The notes under the pieces: model-generated
The model's database searches: none
What the model saw: only the letters and a program-made list of their open reading frames with translations
Told to the model about the DNA's origin: nothing
NCBI RefSeq assembly: GCF_014648635.1
Contig: NZ_BMRM01000005.1
Span: forward strand, 310,001 to 374,000
Origin: Streptomyces cinerochromogenes
GTDB taxonomy: Bacteria > Actinomycetota > Actinomycetes > Streptomycetales > Streptomycetaceae
Reading direction: 5' to 3'
Length of the DNA: 64,000 bases
In this document: in pieces, positions 47,552-55,854 of the stretch
How the letters are laid out: every line of letters starts with the position of its first letter
Position numbering within the stretch: position 1 is the first letter of the stretch
Program-made: the position numbers and the translations under genes

Positions 47552-48778
47552 TCACGGAGTCAGCTCCTGCTGACGGCCGCTGCGCCACTCGGCGAGCAGA
47601 ACGGTGGCGTCGTCGTCGAGCTTGCCGTCATGGTGTTCCATGACGGCGGCCATCAGCCGGCGCAGGGTCTCGTGCAGGGTGTGCCGGCCCGAGTGATGAC
47701 GGCGGATGAAGTCGACGAACCGGTCCCTGCCGAACTCCGTCCCGTACCTGTCGCGTGCTTCGACGACGCCGTCGGTGTACAGCAGCAGACGGTCGCCCGG
47801 TTCGAGCTGCTCGGTGGCCACGGTGACCGACAGACCGAGGTCGGCGCCCATCGGACCGGCCGGGGGGCAGGCCAGGGGGGTGGTCCAGCGGTTGCCGCGG
47901 ATGAGGAGGGGCAGGTGGTGACCGCGGTTGATCCAGGTCAGCCGGCCGCTGTCCATGTCCAGGTCGGCCAGGATGCCCGTGACGTAGCGGCTGGTGCCGA
48001 ACTGCTCCATCAGCGTCCGCTCCACCATCCGGCTGGTCCGGGCCAGCGAGGCACCCTGGCGGCGGGCGTTGCGGCAGGCGGCCACGGCGACGTTCGCGGT
48101 GATGCCGGCGGTGGTGTCGTGGCCCATGGCGTCGAAGACACTCAGGTGGAGGGTGCTGCCGGCCACCGCGTAGTCGAAGGCGTCGCCGCCCACCTGGTAG
48201 GCGGGCTCCATCACCGCGCCCACGGTGACGTCGTGGCCCGCGTAGGCGGGTGGCGGGGTGAGGTTCCACTGCATCTCGGCGGCCACGTTCATCGGCTCGG
48301 TACGCACCAGACGCGCGAAGGAGTCGCTGAACGACCGCTTGCTCAGCAACAGCAGGGCCGTCAACGAAGCCAGGTCGCGCAGGGCTCGGCGGACGGGTTC
48401 GTCGTCGGTGTCGGTGTCCGCCCGCAGCACGCCCAGGCGCTCCACACCATCGGTGACGGCCACCCACCACCGCCGGCCGCCCGGCCGGTCACCCGTCCCC
48501 TCCCGTCCGGGATCGGAAAGCAGTTCCACGCGCCGGTAGGCCTGGCCGGGCAGACTGCCCGCCACGGTGAACTCCTGCCCGTCGTCTCCGGCAGCCGGCC
48601 CGTGACCTGTGAGCCGCCGCAGCACCGTCTCCCGGATGTCCACCACGAAGAGGGCGACGTCGTACATGCCCGCCTCGGCGGCGTGCTCGGCGATCATCCC
48701 CGGAAGTTCTTCGAGCGTGGCCGTGTGGCTGGCCTGCATCAGCCGCAACAGCGACGCCGCACCGCTGTCAGTCACCAC
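47552..48778 (-). CDS. SpoIIE-type PP2C phosphatase with N-terminal sensor region
   Basis: 408 residues. An N-terminal GAF-like region of ~170 residues (DVALFVVDIRETVLRRL) is followed by the phosphatase domain: AEMQWNLTPP, PAYQVGGDAFDYAVAG, FDAMGHDTTAGI, INRGHHLPLLI, LLYTDGVVEARD and LDDDATVLLAEW with the metal-binding Asp residues. RsbU-like, expected to dephosphorylate the STAS protein encoded next. Start GTG 48778 (or 48775) after GAGGGGG. Confidence 0.88.
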   Translation of the reverse strand: MVTDSGAASLLRLMQASHTATLEELPGMIAEHAAEAGMYDVALFVVDIRETVLRRLTGHGPAAGDDGQEFTVAGSLPGQAYRRVELLSDPGREGTGDRPGGRRWWVAVTDGVERLGVLRADTDTDDEPVRRALRDLASLTALLLLSKRSFSDSFARLVRTEPMNVAAEMQWNLTPPPAYAGHDVTVGAVMEPAYQVGGDAFDYAVAGSTLHLSVFDAMGHDTTAGITANVAVAACRNARRQGASLARTSRMVERTLMEQFGTSRYVTGILADLDMDSGRLTWINRGHHLPLLIRGNRWTTPLACPPAGPMGADLGLSVTVATEQLEPGDRLLLYTDGVVEARDRYGTEFGRDRFVDFIRRHHSGRHTLHETLRRLMAAVMEHHDGKLDDDATVLLAEWRSGRQQELTP

Positions 48779-49058
48779 CTGTGCCCCCTCGCCGGACGGG
48801 CACGGACCGCGCCCCCATGCGCACACGTGCCACTTCGCGCCTCTTTCCTGGCCGCTCGGGTCGTGTCCCGTCCTCGGACACCCCAGGGACGGGTACCCGC
48901 TCCCGAACGGCACGCGCGGTCCGCCGAGGTGCTCCGCTGCCACGCCTCGGCGCCGCACCCTGCCCGGGGAGCAACGGCTCGGCCCAGGCCCCCGCGCCGG
49001 TCGACGGCGCACGGGGGGAGCCGCCGGAGGTTGCGGGGACGGGTGCGGCGTCAGGGGG

Positions 49059-49337
49059 TCACGCGTGGCGGTGCGAGTGCCGGTTGCCCGTGATGAGGCG
49101 GTAGAGCGCGAGGAGGATGAGGGAGCCGACGATCGCGGCGATCCAGGTGGAGAGGTCGAAGAACCCGTCGATGGAGTCGACGCCGAAGATGACCTTGCCG
49201 AGCCAGCCGCCGAGCAGACCGCCGGCCACGCCGATGAGCATGGTGATGATGATGCCGCCGGGGTCCTTGCCCGGCATGATGGCCTTGGCGATGGCGCCGG
49301 CGAGCAGGCCGATGATGATCCACGCGATGATGCCCAT
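49059..49337 (-). CDS. GlsB/YeaQ/YmgE family stress-response membrane protein
   Basis: 92 residues with three membrane segments. The Gly-rich signature GIIAWIIIGLLAGAIAKAIM, PGGIIITMLIGVAGGLLGGW is diagnostic for transglycosylase-associated/GlsB proteins induced by envelope and general stress. ATG 49337 follows GGAGAAG. A SigB-like promoter precedes it. Confidence 0.9.
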   Translation of the reverse strand: MGIIAWIIIGLLAGAIAKAIMPGKDPGGIIITMLIGVAGGLLGGWLGKVIFGVDSIDGFFDLSTWIAAIVGSLILLALYRLITGNRHSHRHA

Positions 49338-49383
49338 GTGCTTCTCCGTCTCGTCGTGTAAAGACCGTGTTAGTTCCTCGCCT

Positions 49384-49406
49384 GTACCGTCTGCGCTCGT
49401 ACAAAC
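49384..49406 (-). promoter_or_regulatory. Candidate SigB-type stress promoter for the GlsB-like gene
   Basis: On the minus strand GTTT is followed 13 bases later by CGGTAC, close to the Streptomyces SigB consensus GTTT-N14-16-GGGTA(C/T). The -10 is about 47 bases before the start codon. Confidence 0.45.
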
Positions 49407-49664
49407 GTCCTTCCGCCGAATCCGCGGACTCCCGCCGCCTTCCGACCCGAGGAGACGCGGCGCCGCCCGGCGGCCGGCACGGCCCGCCGCCCGGAACGGG
49501 AACCAGCGCGCTCATCTGTGAGACCACACCCTCCGAGGAGCACTCCTGCTTAGCAACGGGCCTGGTGGGAAGTCGGAGGTGCACAGCCCGCCTCCGGCGC
49601 ACCGGAGGGGCGGGTCGATCCCCGGGTGAGGCAGTCAGCGTTCGCCCGTCACCTTAGGAGTGCC

Positions 49665-50852
49665 GTGACCGTTCGCATCGGAGTGGAAGAGGAGTTCCAC
49701 ATCGTCGAGGTGGAGACGGGCCGGCTCGCGCCGCGAGCCGGCACCATGCTGGAAAAGCTCCCCACGGGCACCTTCACGACCGAACTGCAGCAGGCGGCCG
49801 TCGAGTCGAACAGCGGTGTGCACGAGTCCCTCGCCGACCTGTACGACGATGTGATCCACGCGAGACGCAGGCTCGACGCCGCGGCGAGCGCACACGGGCT
49901 GGCCGTGGTGGCCAGCGGTACCGTGCCGCTGGCCCGCACACAGGACACCCGCCCGACCGGCGGGCGCCGCTACCGCCACATGGTCGACGAGTACCGCATG
50001 ATCGCCGACGAGCAGCTGATCTGCGGAACCCACGTCCACGTGGACGTGCCCGACCGTGACCTGGCCGTGCGCCTCATGTGCGAGGTGTCCCCGTGGCTGC
50101 ACGTCCTGCTGGCCCTGTCCGCCAGCTCTCCCTTCTGGCTGGGCGCCGACACCGGCTATGCCAGCTGGCGGACCATGGTGTGGCAGCGCTGGCCCACCGC
50201 GGGCCCGCCGGGATGCTTCGCCGACGCCGCCGAGTACGACGCGGCCGTGCGGAGCCTGATCGACTCCGGTGTCATCAGCGACGCGGGAATGATCTACCAC
50301 GACATCCGGCCGTCCGCCCACCAGCAGACCCTCGAACTGCGCATCTGCGACGCCTGCCCCCGGCCGGAGACGGTCGTGCTGGTCGCCGGGCTCTACCGCG
50401 CCCTGGTGACCGAGGCCCGCGAGCGGCTGGAGGCGGCGGACGCGCCCGCCTGCAGCGGGCGGCACGAGTGGTTGCGCGCCGCTGCCTGGCGGGCCGCACG
50501 GTCGGGCCTGGAAGGGGCCCTGATCGATGCCGAGACCGGTCACGAGGCACCTGCCGCCCAGGTCGTCCGGCGCCTGCTGGAACGGGTGCGGCCGGCGCTG
50601 GAGGCCGCCGGAGACTGGTCCACGGTCCGGGACCTCGCGGAGCGGGCGCTCGCGACCGGCAGCGCCGCCCACCGCATGCGCCGCACCGCCGAAGCGGACG
50701 ACCTGCTCGCCTGCACCGACCTGGCGATCGCGGAGACCCGGGGCGACGACCATCCGCGCCGGCGGCGCGCCGCCCCCGCCCCCCACCTCACCTCCCCGGG
50801 GCCCGTCGCCCGCCCCTCCGTGGCCGGCCGAGCCAGGATCGCCGGCCGCTGA
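49665..50852 (+). CDS. Carboxylate-amine ligase, YbdK/GCS2 family
   Basis: 395 residues. The N-terminus RIGVEEEFHIVEVETGRLAP and the motifs VESNSGVHESL, ICGTHVHVDVPD and HQQTLELRICDACP are those of the glutamate-cysteine-ligase type 2 family, which joins the gamma-carboxylate of glutamate or similar acids to an amine using ATP. The Ala/Pro-rich tail is not conserved. GTG 49665 after TAGGAG. It lies just upstream of an NAGGN-type amidotransferase gene. Confidence 0.87.
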   Translation: MTVRIGVEEEFHIVEVETGRLAPRAGTMLEKLPTGTFTTELQQAAVESNSGVHESLADLYDDVIHARRRLDAAASAHGLAVVASGTVPLARTQDTRPTGGRRYRHMVDEYRMIADEQLICGTHVHVDVPDRDLAVRLMCEVSPWLHVLLALSASSPFWLGADTGYASWRTMVWQRWPTAGPPGCFADAAEYDAAVRSLIDSGVISDAGMIYHDIRPSAHQQTLELRICDACPRPETVVLVAGLYRALVTEARERLEAADAPACSGRHEWLRAAAWRAARSGLEGALIDAETGHEAPAAQVVRRLLERVRPALEAAGDWSTVRDLAERALATGSAAHRMRRTAEADDLLACTDLAIAETRGDDHPRRRRAAPAPHLTSPGPVARPSVAGRARIAGR

Positions 50853-50902
50853 GCACCCGCCACATTCCGTACCCCCTCTTGTTGCGAAGGAGATGCACCA
50901 CC

Positions 50903-51016
50903 GTGTGGATCAGTCCCGGCCCCCTACCGACGGACGGCTCGCCGCGCACCTCTCCCCCGCGCACCCCGTGCGACCCGTACGCGCAGTGGGGAGGTGATGG
51001 CGCATGTGCGGCCTGA
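50903..51016 (+). CDS. Possible 37-aa ORF overlapping the amidotransferase start
   Basis: GTG 50903 is preceded by AAGGAGA at a usable distance and gives a Pro-rich peptide (MWISPGPLPTDGSPRTSPP at its start) with two Cys, ending 13 bases inside the next gene. It may be a leader peptide coupling translation, or chance. No homologue recognised. Confidence 0.25.
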   Translation: MWISPGPLPTDGSPRTSPPRTPCDPYAQWGGDGACAA

Positions 51017-52785
51017 GCGGAGAGATACGCTTCGACGGCACGCGTCCCGACCTGGCGGCCGTCGAGCGCATGAACGACCGGCTCGCCGCCCGCGGACCGG
51101 ACGGCGAAGGGATCTGGTCACGGGACGCCGTGGCCCTGGGGCACCGCCGTCTGAAGATCATCGACCTCTCCGAGCGCGCGGCTCAGCCTCTGACCGACAC
51201 CGAGCAGGAGATCACCGGCGTCTTCAACGGGTGCATCTACAACTACAAGGAACTGCGCGCGGAGCTGACGGCCCTCGGCCACCGGTTCCGGTCGACCTCC
51301 GACACCGAGGTCGTCCTCGCGGCGTACCGGCAGTGGGGCACGGCCTGCGTCGACCGCTTCTACGGCATGTTCGCCTTCGCCCTCGTCGAGCACCGGACCG
51401 GCCGTCTGGTCCTGGGCCGCGACCGGCTCGGCATCAAGCCCCTGTACCTGGCACAGACGCCCGGGCGGCTGCGCTTCGCCTCCTCGCTGCCCGCGCTGCT
51501 CGCGGCCGGTGACGTCGACACCTCGCTGGACCCGGCCGCCGTGCACCAGTACCTCAGCTGGCACGCGACCGTGGCGGCACCCCGGACCGTGCTGGCGGGG
51601 GTGCGCAAGCTTCCCCCGGCCACCGTGCGGGTCGTCGAGCCGGACGGCACCTACCAGGAACACTGCTACTGGCAGCCGTCGTACACGCGCCGCCAGGAGC
51701 ACGCCGGCATGGGTGCCGCCGAGTGGCGGGACGCGGTACTGGACGCTCTGCGCACCGCCGTACGGCGGCGGATGGTCGCCGACGTTCCGGTCGGTGTGCT
51801 GCTGTCCGGAGGACTGGATTCCAGCCTGATCGTGGCCCTGCTGGCCGACGAGGGGCAGCGGGACCTGGCGACGTTCAGCGTGGGCTTCGAGTCGGAGGGC
51901 GGCGACGAAGGGGACGAGTTCCGCTACTCCGACCTCGTGGCCAGGGAGTTCGCCACCGATCACCGGCAGCTGGTGGTTCCCTCGCAGCGCGTGTCGACGG
52001 CCCTGGACGCGGCGGTCGCGGCGATGAGCGAGCCCATGATGAGCCACGACGTGGTCGCCTTCCACCTCCTGTCCGAGGAGGTGTCCAAGAGCGTCAAGGT
52101 GGTCCAGAGCGGCCAGGGCGCCGACGAGGTGTTCGCGGGCTACCGCTGGTACCCGGAGCTGGCCTCCGCGGCCCGCGAGGACGAACCGGACAGGTACGCC
52201 GAGACGTACTTCGACCGTCCGCACGCCGACCTCGCCGCGATGCTGCAACCGGACATGCTGCCGCGGCACGACGTCTCCGGCCGGTTCGTCCGGGAGCACA
52301 TGGCGGTGCCGGGGGCCGAGACGGCGCTCGACGCCGCCCTGCGCCTCGACACCCATGTCATGCTGGTGGACGACCCGGTCAAGCGGGTCGACAACATGAC
52401 GATGGACTGGGGCCTGGAGGCCCGCGTGCCGTTCCTGGACCACGAACTGGTCGAGCTGGCGGCCGCGTGCCCGCCGGAACTGAAACTGGCCGACGGCGGG
52501 AAGGGCGTCCTGAAGGAGGCCGGCCGCAAACTGCTGCCCCGCGAGGTGGTCGACCGCCCCAAGGGCTATTTCCCGGTCCCGGCGATCACCCACATGGCCG
52601 GCCCCGTCCTGGACAGGGTGCGTGAGGCGCTGGGCGCCCCCGAGGCGAAGCGGCGCGGTCTCTTCCAGGACTCCTACGTCGCCGAACTCCTGGCGGCCCC
52701 CGACCGACACCGCACCAAGCGCGGAGCGAACGCACTGTGGCAAGTGGCTTTGCTGGAGATATGGCTGCAGACGCACGGAATCTGA
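51004..52785 (+). CDS. N-acetylglutaminylglutamine amidotransferase-like enzyme (asparagine synthase family)
   Basis: 593 residues. Cys2 (MCGLSGEIRFDG) is the glutaminase nucleophile. RLKIIDLSERAAQPL, VLLSGGLDSSLIVALL, EEGDEF-like GDEGDEFRYSDL, VVQSGQGADEVFAGY and MLVDDPVKRVDNMTMDWGLE match the TIGR03104-type enzymes that amidate the osmolyte dipeptide N-acetylglutaminylglutamine. No partner Ngg synthetase (GNAT/ATP-grasp) is seen nearby; instead a YbdK-type ligase lies upstream. ATG 51004 follows GGGGAGG. Confidence 0.85.
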   Translation: MCGLSGEIRFDGTRPDLAAVERMNDRLAARGPDGEGIWSRDAVALGHRRLKIIDLSERAAQPLTDTEQEITGVFNGCIYNYKELRAELTALGHRFRSTSDTEVVLAAYRQWGTACVDRFYGMFAFALVEHRTGRLVLGRDRLGIKPLYLAQTPGRLRFASSLPALLAAGDVDTSLDPAAVHQYLSWHATVAAPRTVLAGVRKLPPATVRVVEPDGTYQEHCYWQPSYTRRQEHAGMGAAEWRDAVLDALRTAVRRRMVADVPVGVLLSGGLDSSLIVALLADEGQRDLATFSVGFESEGGDEGDEFRYSDLVAREFATDHRQLVVPSQRVSTALDAAVAAMSEPMMSHDVVAFHLLSEEVSKSVKVVQSGQGADEVFAGYRWYPELASAAREDEPDRYAETYFDRPHADLAAMLQPDMLPRHDVSGRFVREHMAVPGAETALDAALRLDTHVMLVDDPVKRVDNMTMDWGLEARVPFLDHELVELAAACPPELKLADGGKGVLKEAGRKLLPREVVDRPKGYFPVPAITHMAGPVLDRVREALGAPEAKRRGLFQDSYVAELLAAPDRHRTKRGANALWQVALLEIWLQTHGI

Positions 52786-55694
52786 CCGGGGAACCGCTCA
52801 CGGTACGGCCGCCCGACGTCGGCGGGGCCGGTGCCGAGCGGCCTTCCGCCGGCCACCCGCAGCAGACCGCCCACCCGCCCCCGCCGGCCACGCCGGTTCC
52901 GTCGGCCACGCCGGCCCGGGAGGGCCGTACCGCCGCGATCGCCGCACCCGCCCGCGTCCCGCTGCCGAACGCCTCCGGGCCGCGCGAGGCGACGACGCGG
53001 CTGATCGCGCACGGCTGCTGGTACCCCTCGGCCGATCCGGCCGGCACCCACGTCGCCTTCATCTGCGACCGGGGCGGTGTGCCACAGCTCTGGACGGGCC
53101 CCGTCGACGGCGAGGCCGTGCACCTGCTCGACGACGGACCCGACCCCGTGACGGAGGTGTCCTGGTCGCCCGACGGCCGCTGGATCGCCTACACCACGGC
53201 CCCCGGCGGCGGGGAGCACACACGGGTGCTGTGCGTCCGCCCCGACGGCAGCGACCGGCACATCCTCGCCGGAGCCGAGCCGGGCAGCTCCGCCCACCTG
53301 GGCTGCTGGGCGCACGACGGGTCGGCGGTCGCGGTCACCGTCGCGGTCCCCACCGCCGTACCCGCCCCGGACGTCACGGCCGAGGCCGGTCCGTCCGGCC
53401 CCGGCCCGGCCGACGGCCTGCTGCCGGCCCCGTGGCAGGGCCGGACGGGCCACACCCGGCTCCTCGGCCCGGCACCCCATACGGCCCCCGGCCCCGCACT
53501 GCCGTCCCCCCTCCTCACCGTGGAGACGTCGACGCTCGGTGCACCGGGCGGCACGACCGCTCCGGCAGCCGGATTCGGCGACGGATTGTCGGCGTACCTC
53601 ATCGACCCCGACGGTGTGGCCGCCCCCGCCCTGCTCGCCGTCGAGAAGGACGCGGCGACGCTCCGCGTGTGCGACCTCAGCCGCGACGGCGCGCTCGCGC
53701 TGCTGCGCCGGGGGCCCCGCGGCCGGCGCGAGGCGGTCGTGCTGCGCACCGCCGACCTGGTGACGACCTGTGTCATGCCGGTGGCCGACGGGGACCCGTG
53801 GATCGGCAGCTTCTCACCCCGCGCGGACACCCTCTGGCTGCGCAGCAACGCCCACCGGGAGTTCGCGGTCCTGCTCGCCGCGGAACTCGACCCGGAAGGG
53901 CGACCGCGCGGCTGGTCGACCGCTGCCTCGCGGGAGGGCAGCGACCTGGAGCTGCTGCGGTGCGCCCGCGACGGCAGCTCCGCCGTGCTCGCCTGGAACG
54001 TCCGCGGCGTGAGCGAGGTGGAGGTCCTGGACACGAGCACGGCCGGCCGGCCCGGGACGAACACCGACGGGACCGCTCGACGCGGGGCGGACGCCGACGG
54101 GACCGCTCGACGCGGGGCGGACGCTTACGGGACCACTCGGTCCGGGACAGACACCGACGGGTCCGCCCGGGCCAGGACAGACGCCGGAGACTCCGGTCGG
54201 CCCGGACTGGACCGGGACGCGTCCGCACGGCCCGGGACAGACACCGACGGCTCCGGTCGGCCCGGGAGAGACACCGGAGACTCCGCTCGGCCCGGACGAG
54301 ACCGCGACACATCCGCACGGCCCGGGACAGACACCGACGGCTCCGATCGGCCCGGGACAGACACCGGAGACTCCGCTCGGCCCGGACGAGACCGCGACGC
54401 ATCCGCACGGCCCGGGACAGACGCCGCCGGCTCCGGTCGGGCCGGGACAGACGCCGGAGACTCCGGTCGGGCCGGCCGGGACCGGGACGCATTCACTCTG
54501 CCTGGTGCGGGCACAGGCCCGTCCCTGGACAAGGCCCCGTTCGCTCGGCCCGGGGCGGACACGGGCCCATCGCCGGGCCAGGACACGTTCACGCGGTCCG
54601 GGGCGGGCACGGGCCCATCTCCGGGCACGGGCCCATCTCCGGGCCGGGACGCGTTCAGTCGGCGCGGGGCGGGCACGAGCCCGTCCGCAGACCGGGACCC
54701 GTTCACTCTGCCCGGCGCCGGCACGGGCTCGTCCCGGTCCGTGTCCCTGCCGCACGAGGTGGTCACCCGCATCGCGGACGCCGGCCCCCGGCTGCTGCTG
54801 GCCCTGTCCGGGTCCCGCCGTCGCCCGGGCATCTGGTGGCTGCCCGACGGGGCGACCCCGGTGCGCACCCCGTGGTCGTCGCGCGACGAGGACGCCGTTC
54901 CCCCGGGCCGCCCGCCCGTGCGACCGGTCCCCCTGCGTCCCACCGCCCGGGACGGCCTGCCGCTGAACGGCTGGTACTACCGCGCGCCGGGCCGCGGCCC
55001 CGGCGAACCGGCGCCGTGCGTCATCCATCTGCACGGCGGCCCCGAGGACCAGGAACGCCCCGTCCTCAACCCGCTGTACCACGAGATCCTCGGGCGGGGC
55101 ATCGATGTCTTCGCACCCGACGTCCGCGGGTCCTCCGGATACGGCCGGTCGTTCGTCGACGCGGACCTGGGCAGGGGACGGTTCGCCGCGATCGACGACG
55201 TGGCGGACTGCGCCGCCCACGCGGTGCTGGCCGGCCCGGCCGATCCCGCCCGGCTGGCGGTGATGGGCCGCTCGTACGGCGGCTACCTCACGTTCGCCTC
55301 CCTGGTCTGGCACCCGGACCTCTTCCGCACCGGAGTCGCGGTGTGCGGCATGTCGGATCTCACGACGTTCTTCGAGGGCACCGAACCGTGGATCGCCCAG
55401 TCGGCGGCTCACAAGTACGGCCACCCCGAACGCGACCGTGAGCTGCTGCGGGCGCTGTCACCGATGAACCGCATCGACGCGCTGCGGGCACCGCTGCTCG
55501 CCGTGCACGGGGAGCACGACACCAATGTGCCGCCGGGGGAATCGGAGCAGTTCCTCCGGGCGGCGCGCGAGCGCGGTGTGACCGCCGAACTGCTGACGCT
55601 GCTGGACGAGGGACACGAGTTCCTCCGCGCCGACAACCGCCGGCTCTTCCGCCGTGCCGCCGCCGACTGGCTGCAACGGCACCTCGGCACCTGA
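52761..55694 (+). CDS. S9 family peptidase (prolyl-oligopeptidase type) with large repeat insert
   Basis: 977 residues, against about 600-700 for usual family members. A Pro/Ala-rich N-terminus leads into a beta-propeller (YPSADPAGTHVAFICDRGG, VSWSPDGRWIAYTT). The propeller is interrupted by a 230-residue repeat block (54045-54734) and resumes at LALSGSRRRPGIWWLPDG. The C-terminal alpha/beta hydrolase has HGGPEDQERP, nucleophile GRSYGGYL (Ser838), Asp in VHGEHDTNVPP and His in DEGHEFLR, so it should be active. No signal peptide. ATG 52761 overlaps the amidotransferase gene by 25 bases. Confidence 0.88.
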   Translation: MAADARNLTGEPLTVRPPDVGGAGAERPSAGHPQQTAHPPPPATPVPSATPAREGRTAAIAAPARVPLPNASGPREATTRLIAHGCWYPSADPAGTHVAFICDRGGVPQLWTGPVDGEAVHLLDDGPDPVTEVSWSPDGRWIAYTTAPGGGEHTRVLCVRPDGSDRHILAGAEPGSSAHLGCWAHDGSAVAVTVAVPTAVPAPDVTAEAGPSGPGPADGLLPAPWQGRTGHTRLLGPAPHTAPGPALPSPLLTVETSTLGAPGGTTAPAAGFGDGLSAYLIDPDGVAAPALLAVEKDAATLRVCDLSRDGALALLRRGPRGRREAVVLRTADLVTTCVMPVADGDPWIGSFSPRADTLWLRSNAHREFAVLLAAELDPEGRPRGWSTAASREGSDLELLRCARDGSSAVLAWNVRGVSEVEVLDTSTAGRPGTNTDGTARRGADADGTARRGADAYGTTRSGTDTDGSARARTDAGDSGRPGLDRDASARPGTDTDGSGRPGRDTGDSARPGRDRDTSARPGTDTDGSDRPGTDTGDSARPGRDRDASARPGTDAAGSGRAGTDAGDSGRAGRDRDAFTLPGAGTGPSLDKAPFARPGADTGPSPGQDTFTRSGAGTGPSPGTGPSPGRDAFSRRGAGTSPSADRDPFTLPGAGTGSSRSVSLPHEVVTRIADAGPRLLLALSGSRRRPGIWWLPDGATPVRTPWSSRDEDAVPPGRPPVRPVPLRPTARDGLPLNGWYYRAPGRGPGEPAPCVIHLHGGPEDQERPVLNPLYHEILGRGIDVFAPDVRGSSGYGRSFVDADLGRGRFAAIDDVADCAAHAVLAGPADPARLAVMGRSYGGYLTFASLVWHPDLFRTGVAVCGMSDLTTFFEGTEPWIAQSAAHKYGHPERDRELLRALSPMNRIDALRAPLLAVHGEHDTNVPPGESEQFLRAARERGVTAELLTLLDEGHEFLRADNRRLFRRAAADWLQRHLGT
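54045..54734 (+). repeat. In-frame tandem repeat array within the S9 peptidase gene
   Basis: Block one (54045-54494) is fifteen 30-base units encoding decapeptides like ARPGTDTDGS, GRPGRDTGDS and ARPGRDRDTS. From the fourth unit the three types follow in order as a 90-base higher-order unit repeated four times. Block two (54495-54734) has 48-base units of the form TLPGAGTGPSLDKAPF, one lengthened by six codons. All units keep frame. The encoded stretch is acidic/basic alternating, Gly/Ser/Pro/Asp/Arg-rich and probably disordered. Confidence 0.9.
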
Positions 55695-55854
55695 CCGTCG
55701 GGAGGTGTGCGCCAGGCGACGGGTGCCGGCACCCGCGCGTCAGGGCCGGCCGCGGGGTACCAGCGGGAAGTCCGGGTACGGCGCGCACGCACTCTCGCGT
55801 GGCCGCCGGCCCGGGACAGGCAGGACAGCCCTGCCACGGAGCGAGGAGTGTGGC

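Noticed and set aside
47453..49093. 546-codon forward ORF opposite the STAS/PP2C genes
   Set aside because: Shadow of two well-supported minus-strand genes; His/Gly/Val-biased with no domain.
54045..54734. Regular ~30-base repeats that could suggest a CRISPR array
   Set aside because: Units are contiguous with no unique spacers, keep the reading frame of the peptidase gene, and no cas genes are present.
50903..55694. Lasso-peptide locus (small ORF, Asn-synthase-like cyclase, S9 isopeptidase)
   Set aside because: The synthase matches NAGGN amidotransferases in many motifs, no B-type leader peptidase or RiPP recognition protein is present, and the small ORF lacks a convincing leader/core with a ring-forming acidic residue.
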